Part shown: positions 1-6,225 of the stretch, in pieces
Numbering within the stretch: the stretch's first letter is position 1
How the letters are laid out: each line of letters opens with the position of its first letter
Source: JBDUCV01 sp040003255
GTDB lineage: Bacteria > Actinomycetota > Actinomycetes > Mycobacteriales > Jatrophihabitantaceae
Direction: 5' to 3'
Assembly (NCBI GenBank): GCA_040003255.1
Contig: JBDUCV010000080.1
Location: 1-9,781, forward strand
Length of the DNA stretch: 9,781 nt
Notes under the pieces: generated by a model
Seen by the model: the letters and a program-made list of their open reading frames with translations, nothing else
Database searches by the model: none
Told to the model about the DNA's origin: nothing
Made by a program: the position numbers and the translations under genes

Positions 1-320
1 TTGAACAATGTCACGACGTCCACGCTGAACGTCGAAAAGGTGGTGTAGCCGCCGAGCACGCCCGTGCCGAGGAAGGGGCGGGCGAGCCGGTGCGGCGAGG
101 TGAGCTCGAGCAACAGCACGAGCAACACACCGATCAGCAGGCTGCCGGAGGCGTTGACGACCACGGTCGACCAAGGGAACTGCGAGCCGGAGTGGGGCCA
201 CGCCTCGCCGACCGCGTAGCGGGCTTCGGCCCCGAGCAACCCTCCGGCGGAGACGGCGAGCAGGATGTCCCACCTTCGGCCAGTGGTAGAACGGCTGCCA
301 TCGGCGTAGCGAAGTGACAC
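1..320 (-). CDS. crcB: Fluoride ion channel CrcB/FluC, 3' end cut off by the window edge
   Basis: Membrane channel that exports fluoride as a dual-topology dimer. Reading the minus strand from GTG at 320 gives 106 residues before the window ends. Family landmarks appear in order: GGLLGAEARY at about 26-35, then N56 in VVNASGS (the membrane Asn-Gly region), then GYTTFSTFS at 91-99. The last is the Thr/Phe/Ser signature that lines the fluoride path and holds the central sodium ion. About 20-30 C-terminal residues are missing. GTG at 320 is chosen because GGGAGG (334-329) lies 8 nt upstream and no ATG is in frame before the first conserved block. The first ~17 residues are polar and not conserved. 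The gene diverges from the DUF255 gene. Actinobacteria often carry two crcB genes in tandem, so a second may lie to the left, outside the window. The family call is near certain; only the exact start is open. Confidence 0.93.
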   Translation of the reverse strand, partial: MSLRYADGSRSTTGRRWDILLAVSAGGLLGAEARYAVGEAWPHSGSQFPWSTVVVNASGSLLIGVLLVLLLELTSPHRLARPFLGTGVLGGYTTFSTFSVDVVTLF

Positions 321-325
321 GGCGG

Positions 326-349
326 CTACCTCCCACGATCACGAGGTAG
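326..349 (-). promoter_or_regulatory. Hairpin covering the crcB ribosome binding site
   Basis: On the minus strand CTACCTC (349-343) pairs perfectly with GAGGTAG (332-326) across a 10-nt loop. The 3' arm contains most of the GGGAGG Shine-Dalgarno of crcB. Folding would therefore hide the ribosome binding site, a layout expected for translational control of the leader. That it is regulatory is inference. The leader does not match the canonical fluoride riboswitch consensus that I can recall. Confidence 0.4.
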
Positions 350-418
350 GGACCGTTGGCGATCCACCCGTGTCGGCTGGTTGTCGCGATTACCGGCGAG
401 CCCCTCCGCCCTGGCGTC

Positions 419-447
419 ACCGTATCTCGCGAGGCGCAGGATGGTCA
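419..447 (-). promoter_or_regulatory. Possible crcB promoter
   Basis: The minus strand has TACGGT (424-419), which fits the actinobacterial TANNNT -10 pattern and is preceded by GA. About 18 nt upstream is ATGACC (447-442), sharing four bases with the TTGACA -35. Transcription would start near 412 and give a leader of about 90 nt before the crcB GTG. The site overlaps the start region of the divergent DUF255 gene. This is pattern matching only. Confidence 0.25.
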
Positions 448-2444
448 TTGTGAACCGATTGGCGGCGTCGACCTCGCCCTATCTGCTGCAGCACAAGAAC
501 AACCCGGTCGACTGGTGGCCGTGGTCGGACGAGGCACTGGCCGAGGCGCGCCGTCGCGGCGTTCCGATCCTGCTCTCGGTCGGCTATGCGGCCTGTCACT
601 GGTGCCATGTCATGGCGCACGACTCGTTCGAGAACGAGGACGTGGCGGTGATCATGAACGAGCACTTCGTCAACATCAAGGTCGACCGCGAAGAGCGGCC
701 GGATATCGACGCGGTCTACATGCAGGCCACCACGGCCCTGACCGGGCACGGCGGCTGGCCGATGACCTGCCTTCTGACGCCGGACGGCGCGCCGTTCTTC
801 GCCGGAACCTTCTTCCCGCGCGCCAACTTCCGCGAGCTACTGCTCTCGGCAGCGCAGGCGTGGCGGGAACGGCGAGCCGAGGTCGAGAACGCCGGGCAAC
901 GGATCGTCTCTGCGCTCGCCGAGGCCCCGGCACCCGACGACGGCACCGGGCCGGTGCCCGATCCGCACCACCTCGACCAGGCCGCCAGCCGGCTCAGCGC
1001 GGGCTTCGACCAGGTAAACGGTGGGTTCGGCCAGGCACCGAAATTTCCGCCCTCGATGGTGCTGGAATTTCTGTTGCGCCACCACGAACGCACCGGTGAT
1101 CCGATGTCGTTAGCCATGGTGGACGCGACCTGTATCGCGATGGCCCGGGGCGGCATGTACGACCAGTTGGCCGGCGGCTTCGCCCGTTACTGCGTCGACG
1201 CGGCCTGGGTGGTGCCGCATTTCGAGAAGATGCTCTATGACAACGCGCTACTGCTGCGCGGGTACTTGCATTGGTGGCGACTGACCGGGACGCCGCTGGC
1301 GGAGCGGATCGCCCGGGAGACCGCCGAGTTCCTGCTACGTGACCTGCGCACCGCGCAGGGTGGCTACGCGTCGGCGCTCGACGCCGATACCGATGGCGTC
1401 GAAGGGCTGACCTACGCCTGGACGCCGGCACAACTGTGCGGCGTGCTCGGTGCCGACGCCGATTGCGCGGCTGCGCTGCTGACGGTCACCGAGTCCGGGA
1501 CATTCGAGCATGGCTCGTCGACGTTGCAGCTGCGCCGGGATCCGGACGATGCCGCGTGGTGGGCCGACGTCCGGGCCCGATTGCTCGCCGCCCGCGCCGG
1601 GCGACCACAACCGGCCCGCGACGACAAGGTCGTGACGTCCTGGAACGGGCTGACGATCGCCGCACTCGCCGAGGCGGGCGTGTTGCTCGACGAGGCGGGT
1701 TACCTCGACGCTGCCCGGACGGCTGCCGAGCTGATGCTCGATGTGCACGTGATGGCCGGCCGGCTGCGGCGAACGTCGCGGGACGGGGTGGCAGGCGAGG
1801 CCGCCGGAGTCGCCGACGACTACGGCAACCTTGCCGACGGCCTGCTGGTGCTGCACCAGGCCACGGGAGACCCGCGATGGCTGCGAGCCGCGGGGGAGTT
1901 GCTCGACACGGCCGTCGCTCGATTCGCCGATGGCGCGGGCGGGTTCTATGACACGGCGGATGACGCCGAGCGACTCGTGAGCCGTCCAAAGGATCCGACC
2001 GACAACGCGACCCCGTCCGGGCAGAGCGCGCTGGCCGGTGCATTGATCACCTACTCGGCGCTGACCGGCTCCCTGGCACACCGGGATTGCGCCGCCCACG
2101 CGCTGCGACCCGTGACGTCCCTCGGCGTGGCCCAGCCGCGGTTTCTCGGCTGGGCGCTCTGCGCTGCTGAGGCGCTGGTGGCGGGTCCGGTGCAGATCGC
2201 CGTCGTGGGCGAGTCCGTGGGCGACGCCGCCGATCGCCCGCTGACCCGATACGCCTGGCGAGAGCGGCCGCCCGGCGCGGTCGTCGTCAGCGGCGAACCC
2301 GACGCGGCTGGCGTGCCGTTACTAGAAAGCCGGCTGCCCGTCAACGGGCAGCCGGCTGCGTACGTCTGTCACGGCATGGTGTGCGATGCCCCGGTCGTCG
2401 ATATCGACGGCCTAGCGCGTGCGCTCACCACGCCGATGCGGTGA
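441..2444 (+). CDS. DUF255 / YyaL family protein: thioredoxin-like domain plus (alpha/alpha) six-hairpin domain
   Basis: 667-residue cytosolic protein of the family that includes bacterial YyaL and animal SPATA20; no reaction is firmly assigned to it. Residues ~5-165 form the DUF255 thioredoxin-like part: TSPYLLQH and NPVDWWPW near the N-terminus, the CHWCHVM motif with a CxxC pair at C52 and C55, VDREERPDID at 81-90, and GHGGWPMT ahead of FFAGTFFP. The remainder matches the six-hairpin glycosidase-like region, with GGFGQAPKFP at 194-203, VPHFEKMLYDNA at 258-269, SALDADTDG, DDKVVTSWNGL at 394-404, and a C-terminal Cys-containing block CHGMVCDAP (C643, C648). The length agrees with Mycobacterium Rv1084 (about 670 aa, from memory). 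ATG 441 has GAGG 6 nt upstream; GTG 450, giving a protein that begins MNRLA, is an equally reasonable start. The earlier TTG at 381 only adds residues that are not conserved. The stop abuts the convergent gene with no spacer. No signal peptide or membrane segment is seen. Confidence 0.93.
   Translation: MVIVNRLAASTSPYLLQHKNNPVDWWPWSDEALAEARRRGVPILLSVGYAACHWCHVMAHDSFENEDVAVIMNEHFVNIKVDREERPDIDAVYMQATTALTGHGGWPMTCLLTPDGAPFFAGTFFPRANFRELLLSAAQAWRERRAEVENAGQRIVSALAEAPAPDDGTGPVPDPHHLDQAASRLSAGFDQVNGGFGQAPKFPPSMVLEFLLRHHERTGDPMSLAMVDATCIAMARGGMYDQLAGGFARYCVDAAWVVPHFEKMLYDNALLLRGYLHWWRLTGTPLAERIARETAEFLLRDLRTAQGGYASALDADTDGVEGLTYAWTPAQLCGVLGADADCAAALLTVTESGTFEHGSSTLQLRRDPDDAAWWADVRARLLAARAGRPQPARDDKVVTSWNGLTIAALAEAGVLLDEAGYLDAARTAAELMLDVHVMAGRLRRTSRDGVAGEAAGVADDYGNLADGLLVLHQATGDPRWLRAAGELLDTAVARFADGAGGFYDTADDAERLVSRPKDPTDNATPSGQSALAGALITYSALTGSLAHRDCAAHALRPVTSLGVAQPRFLGWALCAAEALVAGPVQIAVVGESVGDAADRPLTRYAWRERPPGAVVVSGEPDAAGVPLLESRLPVNGQPAAYVCHGMVCDAPVVDIDGLARALTTPMR
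2328..2357. repeat. Perfect 14-bp inverted repeat inside the DUF255 coding sequence
   Basis: AGCCGGCTGCCCGT (2328-2341) and ACGGGCAGCCGGCT (2344-2357) are exact reverse complements separated by the two bases CA. The transcript of either strand could form a very stable GC hairpin. It lies about 85 bp before the shared stop codons of two convergent genes. There is no T tract after it on the plus strand. On the minus strand the flank reads TTTCTAGT, so it has some resemblance to a bidirectional terminator. It encodes residues SRLPVNGQPAA, so it is also protein-coding. Confidence 0.85.
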
Positions 2445-3167
2445 TCAGACCTCAGTCGTGGGCTCGGCAGCTGAGCCGAGATCCGGCCCTTCAGCACGCA
2501 GTTTGTCGACCTCCGACATCGCTTCGCGCAGATCTGCCAGCCACTCGTCGGTGTGCTGGCCGACCAGCTTGACGCACCAGGCCAGCGCCTCGGAGCGCGA
2601 CCGGGCTACCCCCGAGTCGACCAACGTGTCGAGCACCCGCCGTTCGTTCTGCCGCAGCCGGGTCATCACGGGCACCGACAGGTGCGTGAACAACACGCGG
2701 GTGTCGCCGAGGGTGACCCCCCAGGCGACCTTGCGGCCGTAACGGGCCTCGGCCTCGTCCGCGATCTGCATCCGGGTCTCCCGGGTTTCTTCTCGGAACC
2801 GGCTGATTCGTCCGAGGGCGGTGGCCTGCTTGGCGGCCGCGTCTGCGGCGAGGTCCTCAGCGGCGGCCGGCGCGGGCAGGTCACCAATGACGGTGATCTC
2901 CTCGCGGTCAACCTCGATCGTGGGCGGGCCGGCGAACCAATCGTCGGGTAGCCGCCCGGCTAGCCATGCCGAGGCGTCGTCGGCCGGTGGCAGGTCAGCC
3001 TGCTGCCAGCCGCCGGGCCGGCCGAAGCCTCGCCCGCGCTCCCCGGAACCGCCATGGCCGCCGCGGCCGCCCCGTCCACCGGGGCCGAAGCCGCCCGGCC
3101 CGCCGTGTCCGCCACGCCCACCGGAGCGGAAGCGTCGTTCTGCAGGATTCATCTCGTTCCTGTGCAT
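2445..3167 (-). CDS. Conserved actinobacterial protein: Gly/Arg/His-rich N-terminus, ribbon-helix-helix-like C-terminus
   Basis: 240 residues; no named function is known to me, although I recognise close relatives annotated as hypothetical in Streptomyces and other actinobacteria. Residues ~12-53 are almost only Gly, Arg, His, Phe and Pro with repeated GGRGG/GGHGG units, resembling RGG-type nucleic-acid-binding tails. Residues ~66-100 hold a block around WLAGRLPDDWFAGPP. Residues ~113-148 are a charged helical stretch (ISRFREETRETRMQIADEAE). Residues ~160-225 look like a ribbon-helix-helix unit: strand LSVPVMTRL, helix from NERRVLDTLVDSGV, then SRSEALAWCVKLV and a trailing helix. DNA or RNA binding is an inference from these parts. 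The start is the second of two adjacent ATG codons, with a strong AAGGAGG (3179-3173) 5 nt upstream. An in-frame GTG at 3203 lies upstream of that site and is unlikely to be used. The gene diverges from the prenyltransferase gene and ends flush against the DUF255 gene. Confidence 0.85.
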   Translation of the reverse strand: MHRNEMNPAERRFRSGGRGGHGGPGGFGPGGRGGRGGHGGSGERGRGFGRPGGWQQADLPPADDASAWLAGRLPDDWFAGPPTIEVDREEITVIGDLPAPAAAEDLAADAAAKQATALGRISRFREETRETRMQIADEAEARYGRKVAWGVTLGDTRVLFTHLSVPVMTRLRQNERRVLDTLVDSGVARSRSEALAWCVKLVGQHTDEWLADLREAMSEVDKLRAEGPDLGSAAEPTTEV

Positions 3168-3181
3168 CATTTCCTCCTTGG

Positions 3182-3194
3182 TTACATGATTACA
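3182..3194. promoter_or_regulatory. TTACA direct repeats next to the ribosome binding site of the RHH-like gene
   Basis: Plus-strand bases read TTACA-TGA-TTACA, two exact copies with an 8-bp period, starting 3 bp from the AAGGAGG of the RHH-like gene. They stand out as AT-rich in a GC-rich setting. Short repeated subsites with about one-turn spacing are typical of ribbon-helix-helix operators, so autoregulation is possible. This is inference. Confidence 0.35.
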
Positions 3195-3252
3195 GTGTTG
3201 CACAATGGTTAAGGTAGGGCGAGAAGCGAATATTCCCGCTGGTTTCGGGAGC

Positions 3253-3258
3253 TAAGCT
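3253..3258 (+). promoter_or_regulatory. Likely -10 element for a near-leaderless prenyltransferase mRNA
   Basis: TAAGCT fits the actinobacterial TANNNT -10 consensus and ends 8 nt before the GTG start at 3267, so the transcript should begin at or within about 2 nt of the start codon. A Shine-Dalgarno at proper distance is missing; the nearest GGGAG is about 15 nt upstream. No clear -35 is seen. A short inverted repeat TCCCG/CGGGA (3234-3238 with 3246-3250) sits just upstream and could be an operator. Confidence 0.4.
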
Positions 3259-3266
3259 GCTCGACC

Positions 3267-4034
3267 GTGGGACTGCGCTCCGCCGTCTACTCCGTGTACG
3301 AGCGGCGGCTGCGCACCTCGCTGGCGGGCCGGCCGGTGCCTCAGCATGTGGCCGTCATGCTCGATGGCAACCGCCGCTGGGCCCGCGCGGCTGGCTTCGC
3401 CGACGTGAATCGAGGTCACCTCGCCGGGGCGCTGCGCATCGCCGATCTGCTCGACTGGTGTACCGAGGTGGGCGTCGCACACGTCACTTTGTGGCTGTTG
3501 TCGACTGACAACCTGACCCGGCCTGCCGACGAACTCGATCCGCTGCTGCGCATCATCGAGGGGGTGGCGGCCGAACTGTCCACCGACGGCAAGCCGTGGC
3601 GGATCACCCCGATGGGTGCGTTGGACCTGTTGCCCGAGCCGACGGCGGCGGCGCTCAAGGCGGCCGCGGAACGGACAGCCGATCGCCACGGGGTGATGGT
3701 GAACATCGCCGTGGGATACGGCGGACGGCGCGAGATCGCCGACGCGGTGCGCTCGCTGCTGCACGAACACGCAGCTGCCGGGACGTCCATCGAGCAACTG
3801 GCCGAGATCCTCGACGTCGACCACATCGCCGAGCACCTCTACACCCGGGGGCAGCCGGATCCTGATCTGGTGATCCGCACATCAGGGGAGCAGCGGCTGT
3901 CGGGCTTCTTGCTGTGGCAATCGGCCCATTCGGAGTTCTACTTCTGCGACGCGCTGTGGCCGGACTTCCGCAAGATCGACTTTCTCCGGGCGTTGCGTGA
4001 CTATGGCACCCGGCAGCGGCGCTACGGCGGCTGA
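3267..4034 (+). CDS. uppS: Short-chain cis-prenyltransferase, likely (2Z,6E)-farnesyl diphosphate synthase
   Basis: 255-residue member of the undecaprenyl diphosphate synthase family, which adds isopentenyl diphosphate in cis to an allylic diphosphate. The catalytic motif is MLDGNRRWAR at 31-40 with D33, which coordinates magnesium and diphosphate. LLSTDNLTR at 78-85, VNIAVGYGGRREI at 145-157, and RTSGEQRLSGF followed by LWQSAHSE at 204-223 complete the active site. The DGNRRWA variant, the LSGFLLWQSA block and the overall similarity fit Mycobacterium Rv1086, a Z-farnesyl diphosphate synthase, better than the long-chain DGNGRWA enzymes. That product would prime decaprenyl phosphate synthesis for cell-wall assembly. 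Chain length is inferred; the family is certain. GTG at 3267 appears to be used without a Shine-Dalgarno. The gene stands apart from phoH2 by 200 nt. That gap contains an imperfectly placed CGGCGGC/GCCGCCG pair (4057-4063, 4084-4090) without a T tract. Confidence 0.93.
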   Translation: MGLRSAVYSVYERRLRTSLAGRPVPQHVAVMLDGNRRWARAAGFADVNRGHLAGALRIADLLDWCTEVGVAHVTLWLLSTDNLTRPADELDPLLRIIEGVAAELSTDGKPWRITPMGALDLLPEPTAAALKAAAERTADRHGVMVNIAVGYGGRREIADAVRSLLHEHAAAGTSIEQLAEILDVDHIAEHLYTRGQPDPDLVIRTSGEQRLSGFLLWQSAHSEFYFCDALWPDFRKIDFLRALRDYGTRQRRYGG

Positions 4035-4131
4035 CCCGGCCCGGTAGCGGCGCAAACGGCGGCTGCCTCGACCCGGCATTTCGGCCGCCGATAAGCCGCG
4101 TGGCTTGCGGGTTGCCGGTGATTCCCCGGCG

Positions 4132-4137
4132 TAGCGT
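4132..4137 (+). promoter_or_regulatory. Possible -10 element upstream of phoH2
   Basis: TAGCGT fits TANNNT and ends 8 nt before a GTG at 4146, the same geometry as the leaderless prenyltransferase start. No convincing -35 lies at 16-18 nt. If it is used, the mRNA would begin with the small ORF at 4146 and continue into phoH2. Confidence 0.25.
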
Positions 4138-4145
4138 CCGCCCTG

Positions 4146-4238
4146 GTGGTCCGGCCGACCCGGCCGCCCGGGAGGTCCCGCACGGTGGTGACGATCAGGA
4201 CTTGCCGACTCCGCGCGAACCTCCGGAGCGTCGTATGA
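4146..4238 (+). CDS. Candidate small ORF overlapping the phoH2 start by ATGA (phoAT position)
   Basis: This frame is open for 38 codons after a TGA at 4119-4121 and ends in TGA at 4236-4238, which overlaps the phoH2 ATG as ATGA. From GTG 4146 it would encode 30 residues rich in Arg, Val and Pro, ending NLRSVV. GTG codons at 4185 and 4188 are shorter alternatives. In mycobacteria phoH2 is preceded by a small overlapping gene, phoAT, reported as the antitoxin of the PIN-PhoH2 protein. Position and overlap agree with that arrangement. I cannot confirm sequence similarity, and an ORF this short can arise by chance in GC-rich DNA. Confidence 0.25.
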   Translation: MVRPTRPPGRSRTVVTIRTCRLRANLRSVV

Positions 4239-5557
4239 GCGTTGCCCCTCTTCTGCGCACTTTTGTGCTCGACACATCCGTCCTGCTCTCCGACCCGGGA
4301 GCGCTCGGACGGTTTGCCGAACACGAGGTCGTACTGCCGCTGGTGGTTATCAGCGAGCTGGAGGGCAAGCGCCACCATCCCGAACTCGGCTGGTTCGCCC
4401 GCCAAACGCTGCGCGCGCTCGACGAACTCCGCGTCATTCACGGCCGGCTGGACGCGCCGGTACCGATCGGCGACGGCGGCGGCACGTTGCACGTCGAGCT
4501 AAACCACACCGACCTGTCGCGTTTGCCTGCGGGCTTTCGGGTCGAGAGCAACGACTCGCGGATCCTGGCCGTCGCGCTGAACCTGGCGGCCGAAGGCCGC
4601 GACGTCACACTCGTGACCAAGGACATGCCACTGCGAGTCAAGGCCGCGTCGGTGGGCGTGGCCGCCGACGAGTACAGCGTGCATCCCGCGGTCGATTCCG
4701 GCTGGACCGGGATGACCGAGCTGGATCTGCCTGCGTCGGTGGTCGATGCGCTCTACGAGGGCTCGTCGATTGCCATGGCTGACCACGCCGATCTACTCGG
4801 CACCGCCGAGCTGCCGTGCCACACCGGGTTGGTGCTGCACTCAGAGCGAGGTTCGGCACTGGCCCGGGTCACGCCCGACAAGCGACTGCGACTCGTTCGT
4901 GGTGACCGCGAAGCGTTCGGGCTGCGGGGCCGCTCGGCCGAGCAGCGGGTGGCACTCGACCTGTTGCTCGATCCCGAGGTCGGCATCGTCTCCCTCGGTG
5001 GACGCGCGGGCACCGGCAAGTCGGCGCTGGCGTTGTGCGCAGGACTCGAGGCTGTGCTGGAGCGGCGCGCGCACAAGAAGGTCGTGGTTTTCCGTCCGCT
5101 GTATGCAGTGGGTGGTCAGGACCTTGGTTACCTGCCGGGCAGCGAGAACGAGAAGATGGCGCCCTGGGCACAAGCCGTGTTCGACACCCTCGGCGCACTG
5201 GTCAGCCGCGACGTGATGGACGAGGTGCTCGATCGCGGGATGATCGAGGTGCTGCCCCTGACGCACATCCGTGGCCGCTCGTTGCACGACTCGTTCGTGA
5301 TCGTCGACGAGGCGCAATCGCTCGAGCGCAACGTGTTGTTGACCGTGCTGTCGCGGATGGGTAGCGGGTCTCGGGTGGTGCTTACCCACGACGTCGCGCA
5401 GCGCGACAACCTGCGGGTCGGCCGGCATGACGGCGTGGCTGCCGTGATCGAGGCGCTGCGCGGTCACCCATTGTTCGCCCACGTCACGCTGACCCGTTCC
5501 GAGCGCTCACCGATTGCCGCGCTCGTCACCGAGATGCTTGAGGACCTCCCGCTATAG
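4235..5557 (+). CDS. phoH2: PhoH2: PIN ribonuclease domain fused to a PhoH ATPase
   Basis: 440-residue cytosolic protein. Residues ~8-145 are a PIN domain, a metal-dependent RNase, with the expected acidic residues at D13 (VLDTSVLL), E41/E43 (VISELEGKR), D107 (ESNDSRILAVAL) and D130 (VTKDMPLRVKA). Residues ~225-440 are the PhoH P-loop ATPase: Walker A GRAGTGKS at 256-263, the FRPLYAVGGQDLGYLPG block at 286-302, Walker B VIVDEAQ at 355-361, and a C-terminal LTHDVAQRDN plus RSERSPIA region. The mycobacterial homologue (Rv1095, about 433 aa) couples RNA unwinding to cleavage and is described as a toxin of a toxin-antitoxin pair. The start at 4235 has GGAG 6 nt upstream and begins just ahead of the PIN core. 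An in-frame GTG at 4100 would only add a Pro-rich non-conserved stretch. The stop is 48 nt before bioY, so cotranscription with bioY is possible. Confidence 0.95.
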   Translation: MSVAPLLRTFVLDTSVLLSDPGALGRFAEHEVVLPLVVISELEGKRHHPELGWFARQTLRALDELRVIHGRLDAPVPIGDGGGTLHVELNHTDLSRLPAGFRVESNDSRILAVALNLAAEGRDVTLVTKDMPLRVKAASVGVAADEYSVHPAVDSGWTGMTELDLPASVVDALYEGSSIAMADHADLLGTAELPCHTGLVLHSERGSALARVTPDKRLRLVRGDREAFGLRGRSAEQRVALDLLLDPEVGIVSLGGRAGTGKSALALCAGLEAVLERRAHKKVVVFRPLYAVGGQDLGYLPGSENEKMAPWAQAVFDTLGALVSRDVMDEVLDRGMIEVLPLTHIRGRSLHDSFVIVDEAQSLERNVLLTVLSRMGSGSRVVLTHDVAQRDNLRVGRHDGVAAVIEALRGHPLFAHVTLTRSERSPIAALVTEMLEDLPL

Positions 5558-5605
5558 GCATGGCTTAGGCTCCGCTCGTCCCGTTCACCCATCCTGGGAG
5601 CGCGC

Positions 5606-6199
5606 ATGTCCTCCGCAGCGGTCGCGTCGAACCGTCTCGTCCTAGCCGATCTGGTGCCAGGGGCGCTGGTGCGCGACATCGCCCTCGTCGTCGGCGGCGC
5701 CGGGTTGACCGGCCTCGCGGCGCAGGTCTCGATCCACACCCCGCTCTCGCCGGTGCCATTCACCCTGCAGACGATGGCGGTGCTGGTCGTCGGCGCAGCG
5801 CTCGGCACCGCTCGCGGTCTGCTCTCGATGCTGCTGTACCTGCTTGCCGGCGTCGCGGGCGTTCCGTGGTTCGCTAGCCACTCGTCAGGTTGGGGCGGAC
5901 CTTCATTCGGCTACCTGCTCGGCTTCGTTGTTGCGGCCGGCCTCGTGGGCGCACTTGCTCGGCGGGGTGCCGACCGGCACGTGCTGAGCACGGTTGGCCT
6001 AATGGTGGCCGGCAGCGTGGTGATCTACCTGATCGGGACGGCGTGGCTCGCAGAGGACCTCCACCTCGGCGCGGCGAAGGCTTTTGAGCTAGGCGTCCGC
6101 CCGTTCCTGGTCACCGATGCGATCAAGCTGGCGATCGCCGCCCTCGCCTTTCCGGCTGCCTGGAAGTTCGCCCGTCGCGATTCAGCATCGGAGTCTTGA
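5606..6199 (+). CDS. bioY: Biotin transporter BioY (ECF S-component)
   Basis: 197-residue integral membrane protein that binds and imports biotin. The hallmark block PVPFTLQTMAVL at 49-60 is followed by GAALGTARG, LYLLAGVAGVPWFA at 77-90, PSFGYLLGF at 99-107, and VRPFLVTDAIK at 164-174. D171 and K174 correspond to the conserved Asp/Lys of the biotin pocket. About six hydrophobic segments are visible (roughly 22-42, 55-68, 72-90, 100-118, 128-148, 168-188). ATG 5606 has GGGAG 5 nt upstream. TAGGCT (5566-5571) could be a -10 in the 48-nt gap after phoH2. No bioM or bioN (ATPase and transmembrane partner) is nearby. It would therefore work alone or share a general energizing module encoded elsewhere, as in group II ECF transporters. 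It is convergent with the oxidase-like gene, with 26 nt between their stops. Confidence 0.95.
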   Translation: MSSAAVASNRLVLADLVPGALVRDIALVVGGAGLTGLAAQVSIHTPLSPVPFTLQTMAVLVVGAALGTARGLLSMLLYLLAGVAGVPWFASHSSGWGGPSFGYLLGFVVAAGLVGALARRGADRHVLSTVGLMVAGSVVIYLIGTAWLAEDLHLGAAKAFELGVRPFLVTDAIKLAIAALAFPAAWKFARRDSASES

Positions 6200-6225
6200 C
6201 GCCGGCCGTTGCGCCGCGATCGCGA

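Noticed and set aside
321..440. Canonical fluoride riboswitch in front of crcB
   Set aside because: The expected conserved 5' GAUGG-type block and the paired CUGAUG-type block are not both present on the minus strand. Only a hairpin over the ribosome binding site can be supported.
1335..2099. Long open frame antisense to the DUF255 gene
   Set aside because: It has no recognisable motif, and the opposite strand encodes a well-conserved protein throughout. High GC content commonly yields long antisense open frames.
3025..3135. Tandem repeat array or mobile fragment in the GC-rich stretch
   Set aside because: The repetition comes from Gly/Arg/His codons of the RHH-like protein's tail; units are irregular and in frame.
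3168..3203. Upstream GTG start at 3203 for the RHH-like protein
   Set aside because: It lies upstream of the strong AAGGAGG, which would then be inside the coding region and serve no start. ATG 3167 is at the right distance.
3252..3836. Open frame antisense to the prenyltransferase gene
   Set aside because: Composition and motif content are those of a shadow frame, and the plus-strand protein is fully conserved here.
4057..4090. Intrinsic terminator after the prenyltransferase gene (CGGCGGC / GCCGCCG)
   Set aside because: The loop is about 20 nt and no T tract follows. Such 7-bp GC matches are frequent in DNA of this composition.
4100..4234. N-terminal extension of PhoH2 from GTG 4100
   Set aside because: The added residues are Pro/Arg-rich and unlike the PIN domain start. 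ATG 4235 has a well-spaced GGAG and gives the usual family length.
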